Source: Vanrija pseudolonga (Eukaryota > Basidiomycota > Tremellomycetes > Trichosporonales > Trichosporonaceae). Taken from it: a stretch of DNA of 64,000 nucleotides. The notes under the pieces are model-generated. The model ran no database searches. It was not told the origin of the DNA and worked only from the letters and a program-made list of their open reading frames with translations. The position numbers and the translations under genes are program-made. How positions within the stretch are numbered: position 1 is the first letter of the stretch; each line of letters opens with the position of its first letter. Of the stretch, positions 56,604 through 64,000 are shown piece after piece. The DNA lies in contig NC_085854.1 in NCBI RefSeq assembly GCF_020906515.1, positions 2,232,001 to 2,296,000 of the forward strand, in the 5' to 3' direction.

Positions 56604-56619
56604 GGGGGGGGGGGGGGGG
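56604..56619. repeat. G16 homopolymer beside the promoter of secreted protein A
   Basis: Sixteen G in a row (C16 on the gene's strand) lie 15 bp upstream of the TATA-like box. A long mononucleotide run at this place could alter promoter spacing if it slips. Confidence 0.8.
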
Positions 56620-57028
56620 CGGTTGGTGGACTGGCGGTGGTGGTGGGAGGGGGAGGCAGCAGCACGGCCAGACTGACCCTTGACCCCTTGTTGGTTGTCT
56701 TGGTCCAAGGTGTGCCCCCCCTCTCAGTCTCTCTCGCACCACCACTGTCTCACTCGTCCATTTCCTCGTTTGCCCCGCCGCCCTCGTCGCCATGTTTAGT
56801 CGCATTGGCGTCATAGGGGAGCAGTCAATGCTACTAGCTTAGCTCGTCGCACAGACCGCCGCCGCCGCCGCGACAGCAGCGGCGGCGGTGTCTGATTGTA
56901 GCGATGGCGGCTGGTCTCGACGTCGCCGCAGCGGCCTGTTGGGGAGGGCGGGCGTGTTTATTGCTTCTAGGGGAACCCTGGTTGATGTGTCTAGTGTCTG
57001 CGATCAAGTTGACTTGCTTTGCGGCAAC

Positions 57029-57072
57029 GGCGGCGGCGGCAGCAGCAGCAGCAGCAGCAGCGGCAGCGGCAG
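57029..57072. repeat. CGG/CAG trinucleotide tract
   Basis: About 44 bp of CGG followed by a run of seven CAG and mixed CGG/CAG units, in noncoding DNA between the two secreted paralogs. Confidence 0.7.
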
Positions 57073-58214
57073 TGGGTACCCACTTGATCACGACGCAATG
57101 AGTGTGATCGCAATGAGCGCCGTTCCTTGAAACGCAGAGTGAACGCCCCAACCATCAGACCCTGCATCAGACTCGCACTCGACAGCACGTTTGTAGGCAC
57201 GCGCACGCCCAGCCCACCCAGGAAGAGCAAGTCGTGTGTCGCGACGTGTGGGCATTGACGGACGACTGTCGAGGGGGCGCAAGAGAGAAGCGCGCGTCGT
57301 GCCGCCTCCACAACAGACTGCAGACTGTCTGCCCCTCTAGCGCAAGGGACGCGCGTTGTGGCTGAAGGCCGAAGGCGCGACATAGACTGGCGACGCGGCT
57401 TCTGCCTTGTGTGCGCTGCGCTCCACTGCGCTGCGGTGAACATAAACGCGACGACGCGACGTTTCAGAAGCTGGCAGAGTCATTCAAAAGCGACGCGGAC
57501 GGTGATGAATGGGGTTACGCGGGTCACATTGGCTCTTCTTCGGTGCCTTACCGGTACACTGTTCCACCTTATCAAAAGGGTGGCGCCACTGGCATTTTAG
57601 GCTGAAACGAGCCCAAAGCCAGTCGCCATCAGGCCATCAGTGGGCTCCAGTGGGCACCCGCAGCCGCCTTGCCCTTTGGCTCGCCGTAGCTTGCAAATGA
57701 AAATCACGCACGTCGTTACAATCCATTGGGCAGAAAATAGCTAGATCGTAGGTTTTGAGACTGGGTTCAAACCATCTCTCGACACGCCGCACGCTAGTTA
57801 CCATTCGCCGCCGCTACAAGCCCCAGTCACCGACGCTACAGAACACGCACAAGTCCAGGTCCACCGTCTACTGATCCACTGATAACTAGCCAGGCACTGC
57901 ACAATGCTAAGGCTGGGCCACGCTAACCTTGACCCAAAACGCGTGCCGCGCGCCCCCGCGGCCGATGCTGATGTCACCAAACCAGGTGGACGAGGCGGGG
58001 GTTGAGAAATAAAGTTCATTCATTGAATAGATCGCATTGCGCAATTTATAACCACATCATACAGTACACCCAAAGCGTCCGACCCCCACAGTAGCATCCC
58101 GGGGTATGGCGACGTAGTCATCGAGAGTGAAAGCGCAGTAAAATACAGAGTCCGAGAAGGCGCACGCCCAAAGTTCATTGTTTGGCTTCTGACCCCATTG
58201 GAGTGGTTTGGTTC

Positions 58215-59465
58215 TTAAAGACCGAGTCCGCCAAGGAGGCCCCCAAGACCACCACCGCCACCACTGCCACCGTTGAGACCCTGCACCCGTCGTCAGCATT
58301 CCGACTAAAGCTCTCATACTCGGTGCTAAAACTCACGCCAAGAAGGTTTTGGAGAACGTTGCCGAGGCCAAGCGTCTGGAGAAGGCCTTGGATCAGCTGG
58401 AAGGCGGCAGCGAGGGTCTGGGCGAGGAGGCGGCTGAGGTCTGATTCGGGTTAGTATTTCTCTGATAGGCCCGCCGAGAACGCCAAACGACACTCACTGT
58501 TGGTGCCGCCAAAGTTGAGCGAGGACGCAATGTTTGCGACAACGTTGCTCAACCCGTTGACCGCGGCGAGCTTTTGGAGGATGGCACCGAGGCTAGCGAT
58601 GGCACCCTGGCCGGGCAGCTGGATGAGGCTGCTAGTGGGGTTCTGGAGCTCAGCGACTGAGTCCGTCAGTTGTGCTCTCGGCGTATTTTAGGCTACTCAC
58701 GGTAGGCGGCAAGGTTGTTGACGAGCTGGCCGAGCACGCCAGACAGGCTACCGATATCAACGCCAGACGAAGACGTGGGAATAGCGCCGAGGATCTGCTT
58801 GAAGATAGCGTCGAGTTGGCCGAGGTTCTGGCCGATAACAGCAGGGGAAGCCTTGGGGTCGAAACCAGCCTAAAGAGGTTAGAGCGAACCTTCCTATCTC
58901 TGGGACTCACAAGAAGCTTGAGGGCCTGACCAACGAGGTTCACGAGACCGGCGCCAAGGTCGGTCGAACCAGGCGGAGCAGCGCCGCCAGAGCCATTACC
59001 AATGGGGACGATCTTGCCGACGATAGTGCCGAGGGAGCTGATGAGGCCAGCGGGGATACCGGGCACACCCTTGAGGATCTGCTGCGTGTTGTAGATGAAG
59101 GCGTTAAACTGGGCGTTGGTGAGGGAGGTGGGGAGGCCGCCAGGGACGACCTTGGGGGCACCGCCAGAGGCCACAATGTTCTGGACGAGCTGGACGAGCG
59201 AGTAGACCTGGACGAGGGGGAGCGGGTTGAGGCTTGTGCCGAGGTTTCCGGTGAGCTGGTTGAGAACGCCGAGGTTGAGGAGGGTGCCCTGGCCGAGGCC
59301 GGGGAAGAGGCCACTGAGGATGCCAGTGATGCCGCCGCCGAGCTGGCGCTCCTCGACCTCGGGCGGGGCAGGGACCACTGCGCGCTCCTCTGCGCTGGGG
59401 GCATTGGCGATGTCGGCGATGGGAGCCGCGAGGGCAAGAGGCAAGAGGAAGAAGGCGAGCTTCAT
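58215..59465 (-). CDS. Secreted Gly/Leu-rich protein B (paralog of the gene at 54725-56435)
   Basis: Five exons (58911-59465, 58701-58869, 58498-58656, 58337-58440, 58215-58280), 350 residues. Signal peptide MKLAFFLLPLALAAPIA, then an EERQL box, a Gly-rich stretch, and the shared helical blocks: GLPTSLTNAQFNAFIYN, VPGIPAGLISSLGTIVGKIVP, IGQNLGQLDAIFKQILGAIP, SGVLGQLVNNLAAY. It ends with QLIQGLLQTLGLGNVLQNLLG and a short poly-Gly/Leu tail (GGLGL). No Cys. Compared with protein A the C-terminal Gly/Leu repeat is much shorter and the intron after AF(L/I)YN is missing. The introns after KLL and after LAAY are shared, and the exon between them is 169 nt in both genes. Role unknown; surface or extracellular location is inferred from the signal peptide. 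Confidence 0.82.
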
Positions 59466-59549
59466 TGTGTCGTGTTTGTGGAGCGAGTGTCGGAGTGAGA
59501 GAGCGTTGGACTTGACGAACAGAGACGATCGAGGCGCGCAGCTCTCCTG

Positions 59550-59556
59550 TTAAATA
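59550..59556 (-). promoter_or_regulatory. TATA-like box of secreted protein B
   Basis: TATTTAA on the minus strand, 85-91 bp before the start codon at 59465. With the TATAAG of protein A it suggests both paralogs have TATA-type, likely regulated, promoters (inference). Confidence 0.4.
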
Positions 59557-60831
59557 CCTCGAGCGACATGATGACGAAGACGAGTGGCCGGCGGCGGCGG
59601 AGGCGGCAACGAGACGGATGTTTGTGTTGAACCGACCGTGTGCCGAGCGCGAATCACACTCATGGTCAATTCATCGGCGCGGCGACGCCGACGCCAGAAA
59701 CAACAAGCATGTTGTGTGCATTGACTGATTCAGAAGGAGGGCGCGAGTATTCATGCCACATTGGACGCCAAGCGGAGGCGAAGGGGTGGGGTTGAGGAGG
59801 AGGAGGTGGTGGTGGAGCGCATGTTCGAGGCGAGGTGTGCCACACACACATTTCTCGGCTCGGCTCATCACTGCTGCGCGCGCGGCGCGCGTCTGAGACA
59901 AACAACATTCACCAGGCACCCTGATCCGAGGAGTCGGTAGGCCAGGTCCGGATGAGGCGTGCGCCGCGTCTACTTAAGCTGCTTTGTGATGCGGCGATGT
60001 AGGGACACGGCCACGGCGGTGACTCATCGTGACGTGCGGCGCCGATACACTGTATCGGCCAATGTGTGATCCAGTGAGCGCCGCGGCGGCGGCGTGCGGC
60101 GGCGCAGCGCAATCGGCACCTGTAGGAATGTCCATTCTGTGTCCACTCACTCACTGTGCTCGAGATTGAATCTTAAAGAGCGACATGCTACCAGGGTGCC
60201 AATTCGACAACTGGCCGCGGGCTGAATACAATGCACGCTGGTAATGCGTCTCTTGCCTTGCCAGGCGATACAAGACCCAGGCCAGCCTAGATCCTGCTGG
60301 TGAATTGACAAATCTCGGTGAATAACCATTGCTGGGTGGACCCACTGGGGATTTAAGCTCAATGGTGGCTGAATGGCCTTGGGCACGCTGTCACATCAGA
60401 CCCCGGACCCAACCCCGCGCTACTGGAACAAAACGGTCACCGCCAATTGATTAGACGGCGAGGGAACGTCAAGAAGACAGGATACATGTACCTACTTGAT
60501 CGAGATCCGGCCTCTCCATCACCCATCCACTCCGAGACAGTCGACACTCGCCGCGCACAACCGTGGGCACTAACGGCCTTGGCGTCACGTCCGGTCCGTA
60601 GTGGCTCACGTCTCAGGCACCATGGAACACTCGTCAGCAGCGGCGGTGACTCAGTTGCCCGTGCGTCGCTTGGTGGCTGTCGGCGGTGTGATCGCAGCAG
60701 CACTAGCTGGCACTCGAAATACATTGCCATATGGTACAGTACAAACAACATGGTGATCGCGGTAGTCGGTCTGGCCTCGGGTCGGTTGTGTGTCGCTCAG
60801 TACGGCGCCGACGAGAGCAATCGCGATCTCG

Positions 60832-60965
60832 TTCTAGCGTAGCGACGGGGCGATCTGGCAGTCGAAGCCGGCGATCTCGGGGGGTTCTAGCGTAGCGAGG
60901 GGGGAGATGTGGTCGTCTCGGCAGTGGAAGCGGCGAGCTCGGTTGTTTCTAGCGTGGCGATTAGA
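60832..60965. repeat. Degenerate tandem repeat, about 53-62 bp unit, three copies
   Basis: TTCTAGCGTAGCGA begins copies at 60832 and 60885, and TTCTAGCGTGGCGA at 60947. Between them GGCAGT(C/G)GAAGC and GAT/GAGCTCGG recur. It is noncoding. Confidence 0.65.
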
Positions 60966-61114
60966 GCCGAGGCGAGACGAGGTCGTGTCGGAGGCACGCG
61001 GCCTGGTGGCCGGTGGGCGCGGGTGGGCGATACATGACTTGTTGCAAGATTTTCCGCGGAACATTTGACTCTGCCATGTCAGTCCGTCTGTAGCCGACGA
61101 CCTTGACCTACGCT

Positions 61115-61870
61115 TCATGCCTGGGGAGCGGCAGGGGTGTCGAACATGGCGTTGTACTCATGAGCGAGGCGTACAATGGCCTCGGCCTCCTTGAGCATCC
61201 AGTCGGCGATCGTCTGGATGTCCTTGTCCCCGGGTTCACCGGCAGTCGACGGCTTGGGCGTGAGGACCGGATCGATGGTGGGCGGGGGAAGGCCATTACT
61301 GCGCTGTGTGAGCTGGGACAAACTAACGCACTCACTTGCGCGCCCGGGACGCGTCCTTGATCCACGAAGACACTTCCGTCCTCCAATCGTCCATCAGGTC
61401 CACGTCGTCGGGCCGCAGGCAGCCGACGAAGATGCTGAGCTTGTCAGGATCGGTGGCGCTAATCGCCGAGCTCGGGGGGAAGTAGTTGTCCAGGACGTTT
61501 GGGGCGCTGTCCTGGTGCGCGGTCTTCGGGGACATGATGATCAGGCGCAGATGCTGGCCGTTAGTCTCTCACATCCCCGTCAACGGCTTACGGCTTTGCA
61601 TAGCAGCCACGGGAGCATGACCATGTACCCTCTGTCCCTCTTCGCGCAGCGTTTCAGGATCGAGATGTCCGCCTCGGCCTCGAGGCCATCCTTGGCGATC
61701 TCGAGGCCCTTCGCTGCTTGCTCTTGTAGCGCGTCGCTGACGAGCTCGAGATGGGCGTATAGCTTGAGCACGTTTGGAATTCTCGTCACGATGAGGGTGG
61801 GCTGGATATGCACACGAAGCGCTTCCAGAACGCTTTCTGGGGATGCTAGCTCGTGCGTATCATCAGTCAT
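61115..61870 (-). CDS. Unrecognised 226-residue protein
   Basis: Three exons (61592-61870, 61336-61553, 61115-61298), phases consistent, 226 residues. No signal peptide or membrane helix. It is acidic, mostly helical by composition: ESVLEALRVHIQPTLIVTRI, VSDALQEQAAKGLEIAKDGLE, RDRGYMVMLPWLLCKAHLRL, then DLMDDWRTEVSSWIKDASRA, a Pro-rich hinge (GLPPPTIDPVLTPKPS) and QTIADWMLKEAEAIVRLAHE. I do not recognise the family. The coding potential is supported by two well-formed introns (37-38 nt) with in-frame joins. The start at 61870 has an AT-rich leader. Could be a lineage-specific protein. Confidence 0.65.
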
Positions 61871-62155
61871 GATATAGGTTAGGTGATAGAAGAAGAGCAG
61901 AGGAAGGAGTCAACAACAAACGGCAGGAGACCACCTCCACCGCGCGTCGCGTCTAATTCCCACCCACAACTAAGTCCAGTCAACCGCACGTGGCTTTGGC
62001 TCCGCCGATGCCCGAAGAAGCCGTCATGATGAAGAGCCAGCACCTTGTGGTGGCCTCGACGAAGACCAGAGCATGCAGAAAGCAAAAGGCGGGGCAAGCA
62101 AGCAAGTGGCACAGCCCGCAAACACTTCACGACGACTATGTACATGCATGCAACG

Positions 62156-62856
62156 CTACTCCTTGGGGAACTTGCTGAAGATCTGCGATGCTGTCTGGGG
62201 TGTGTCAGCTGGAATGAACCTCGGGCACGACAGCGGACTCACTTCGGGCGTGATCTCGATACCGGCGTTCTTGAGCTCCTCCATGAGCTGGGACCGTCAG
62301 CAGCCGCACGCGGGTAGAGTCTTGGAGCGGAGCCGCTGCGAGAAGCAGCGCTGTCCACACCAAACCCACCTTCTGGCCGGCCTCGCGCACGTCCTTGTCC
62401 ATGCCGAGCTTGAGCATCGTCATGGCCGATGGGGGCTGGGAGAGATCGATGCCTGGGCTGTCAGCGGGGGTAGCGGTGTGGTGTGGAGTGGGCAGGCGCG
62501 GAGCGAGGGGGTAGGAGCAGGCATCTCGCATCTCAAACAAGTCCCCTCCACCTCCTGCGCTAGCCAGCTCGCACGCTGCGCGTGCTCGCGTGCTCGCTCG
62601 CGGACTCACCCTTCTCCTTCATCAGGTCCCCCAAGCGCGTCATGGCGGCGCGCGCGCCCTCGTGATCGTGGACCTTCCGCGCAAAGTCCTGGATACGCGG
62701 GTCCATCATGGGGTTGGGGGTGGGGTCCTCGGATGCGCGGGCGGGGCGCGAGGTCGCGAACGCGCGCATGGCGGGCAAGCGGGTAGCGCCTGCGCGCGCC
62801 GGGAGCCCCAAGGCCGAGAGGCGGAGGGCGCGGGAGGAGGCGGAGGCGAACGACAT
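62156..62856 (-). CDS. Small mitochondrial-targeted protein, unnamed
   Basis: Four exons (62610-62856, 62370-62452, 62243-62287, 62156-62194), 137 residues. The first ~40 residues (MSFASASSRALRLSALGLPAR) are a typical presequence with Arg and no acids. The mature part is a compact helical domain: MMDPRIQDFARKVHDHEGA, MTRLGDLMKEKGGIDLSQPPS, KDVREAGQKLMEELKNAGIEI, ending FSKFPKE. It has no Cys pairs or membrane helix. It resembles small conserved fungal mitochondrial proteins of unknown role, but I cannot name one. Confidence 0.75.
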
Positions 62857-63287
62857 TGTTGTGTGATGTGGGCGGTGGTGGAGTAAAGTTGGTTGTTTCA
62901 GTGTGGAGGTTCAGTGGCCGAGTGCCGAGCCGAGCCGTAATCAGATTCCGTCGGTGGCGGCTGGGGCTGGGGGGTGGGGTGGTGGGGTGGTGTGGCGTGG
63001 CCTCGGGGAAGTGGATGGAAGCCGCAACGATTACAAAGATGCATGTGGGCCGTGACTCTGACATCCGAGATGAGACAGGAGAGGCTGACAACCCACCCCT
63101 CGCATCTTGTTCGGACGCGCCATGCTGAGTGAGACAACTGCTCGTGCGCACCGCGCGCCACATCTCCCTCGGCAATTGATTAAGATCTACAGAGGACCGC
63201 GGCCAGCTGAAGCCAAGCGAGCATGCGTGTGCTACGTATAACCCTGCAGTGCATCCTTTCCTACCACCCTACAGCCTGAAACCCGTC
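62857..63287. other. Intergenic small mitochondrial protein / MFS transporter
   Basis: 431 bp. It contains a GGGGTGGTGGGG-type G-rich block (about 62966-62998) and no gene. Confidence 0.5.
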
Positions 63288-64000
63288 CTACTTGTCTTCA
63301 ATCTCCTCCACGTGACCCTTCTCGTCGGTGGCACCCGTCGCCACACGCCCAAGCGCTTGCCCGTCGAACAGCTCCTGGATCTCCTCGAGCGTGTGCCCAC
63401 GCGTCTCGGTGATCACAAAGTACATTGCCACCAAGGTGAAGACGTCGCAGGCGATAAATACGATGTAGTATCGCCACCCTATGCTGCCGAGGGCGATGGG
63501 CGAGACTGGCGTGCGTTAGCTTCTGTGGCTGTGGCTGGGCAGGGATCTACATACCGTACTGGGTGTAGATTGTGAATGCGGCGTTTACAAAGGCAAAGAT
63601 GGACAGGCCCTTGCCGCGGAGGTTGTACGGCAGGATCTCGGTCAGGTCTTTGGGCCGTCAGTAGCCGCCAACAAACCGGCGTGGTGCTCACAGAGGTATG
63701 GGACGACGGCGAAGGCCGAGCTGTAAATCCCGCTAAAGATGAAGATCAACACGATCGCGCCGACGCCATAGCGAGGAGCGGTTTCGACAAGTGCCTGCAT
63801 ACGTGTGAGCGATGTCGCCGGGCCACACTCACGCTGAAAGCCGTCACGAGCGACAGCGAGATGATCATGCCAACCAGTGCCCAGAGAAGGATGCCTCGGC
63901 GGCCGATGCGCTCGACGAACTGGGCTGCGAGGAGCGCCGAGATCAGGAGCCACATGGTGAGCCCGCAAATGATCCCCTGGAGCGTGAGTGGGTCGTGGAT
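63288..64000 (-). CDS. MFS sugar-type transporter, C-terminal part
   Basis: Partial, running off the right edge. Exons 63288-63505, 63555-63647, 63692-63794 and 63833 to the edge (at least). Visible from the N-side: a helix (GLTMWLLISALLAAQF), the cytoplasmic FVERIGRRG motif of sugar porters, a helix, ALVETAPRYGVGAIVLIFIF, then the PYNLRGKGLS motif and FVNAAFTIYTQYV. The tail has YFVITETRGHTLEEIQELF, the standard PETKGxxLEEI signature, and ends EEIEDK. It is the lactose/hexose permease branch; substrate unknown. Confidence 0.88.

Larger units (their letters stand above)
56436..58214. other. Region between the two secreted paralogs
   Basis: 1.8 kb holding the promoter and leader of protein A (left end) and the 3' UTR of protein B (right end). 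Contents: a TATA-like box, a 16-bp G run, a CGG/CAG trinucleotide tract, and otherwise mixed sequence without a supported gene. A GGTTCAAACC near 57763 resembles a Pol III box B but has no tRNA around it. Confidence 0.55.
59466..61114. other. Gene-free region right of secreted protein B
   Basis: 1.65 kb. The left part is the protein B promoter. An ORF at 60447-60842 (+) has no protein character. A degenerate tandem repeat lies at 60832-60965. Confidence 0.55.

Noticed and set aside
57725-57790. Box B-like GGTTCAAACC suggesting a tRNA
   Set aside because: The flanking bases do not form a T-stem and there is no box A or acceptor stem; it is better seen as a short inverted repeat.
60447-60842. 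131-codon plus-strand ORF
   Set aside because: No protein-like composition and no splice context; ends in the tandem repeat.
1-64000. Transposons, retroelements, CRISPR or rRNA
   Set aside because: No transposase, reverse transcriptase or integrase motifs, no terminal repeats and no spaced-repeat array were seen on reading both strands.

Overview
The window reads as nuclear chromosome of a GC-rich basidiomycete yeast. Genes are dense and carry many short introns (mostly 35-100 nt) with GTRNG-type donors and CTRAC branch sites just before the acceptor. The protein set (Kre9/Knh1 wall domain, Vid21/Eaf1, Fun30, Ctk2, Ste14, fungal-type Ste2-independent housekeeping genes) fits Tremellomycetes. 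A Trichosporonales yeast is my guess from GC content and intron style; it is inference. For every complete gene the exons listed were placed by hand, and each set sums to a whole number of codons, which supports the models.

Layout, left to right. 0-6 kb: 5' part of glycine decarboxylase (GCV2), a membrane-anchored cysteine synthase (MCY1-like) and a short-chain dehydrogenase. 5.6-8.6 kb: a 3-kb stretch without a convincing gene. 8.6-17.2 kb: an F-box-like protein, methylthioribulose-1-phosphate dehydratase (MDE1), tRNA pseudouridine synthase PUS4, U6 snRNA phosphodiesterase USB1 and a METTL21-like methyltransferase. 17.5-22.8 kb: a DUF726/TMCO4-type lipase-fold protein (MIL1) and a GPI-anchored Kre9-like wall protein. 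24.7-30 kb: a MARVEL-like four-helix membrane protein, the cyclin CTK2, an intron-bearing tRNA-Phe(GAA) and GTP cyclohydrolase II (RIB1). 30.4-42.2 kb: FUN30 remodeler, TRAPP subunit BET5, mitochondrial factors CBP3, MRPL32 and COA1, ribosome-biogenesis factor SSF1 and STE14. 42.7-54.4 kb: VID21/EAF1, an HDHD2-like HAD phosphatase, cystathionine gamma-synthase (STR2), a nucleostemin-type GTPase and a mitochondrial thioredoxin. 54.7-59.5 kb: two paralogous secreted Gly/Leu-rich proteins. 61-64 kb: two unrecognised small proteins and the 3' part of a sugar-type MFS transporter.

The genes do not form one pathway. Loose themes are sulfur amino acids (MCY1, MDE1, STR2), RNA maturation (PUS4, USB1, SSF1, the GTPase) and mitochondrial assembly (CBP3, MRPL32, COA1, thioredoxin). 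I saw no transposon, retroelement, CRISPR array or rRNA. The most novel-looking content is the secreted Gly/Leu-rich paralog pair. They share two intron positions and an exon of identical length, and the promoter of one carries a 16-bp G/C homopolymer next to a TATA-like box. Other points worth a look are a 16-nt microexon in COA1, an 18-C tract at a splice acceptor in CBP3, a WCQPC thioredoxin active site and two genes whose C-terminus depends on a skippable last intron.
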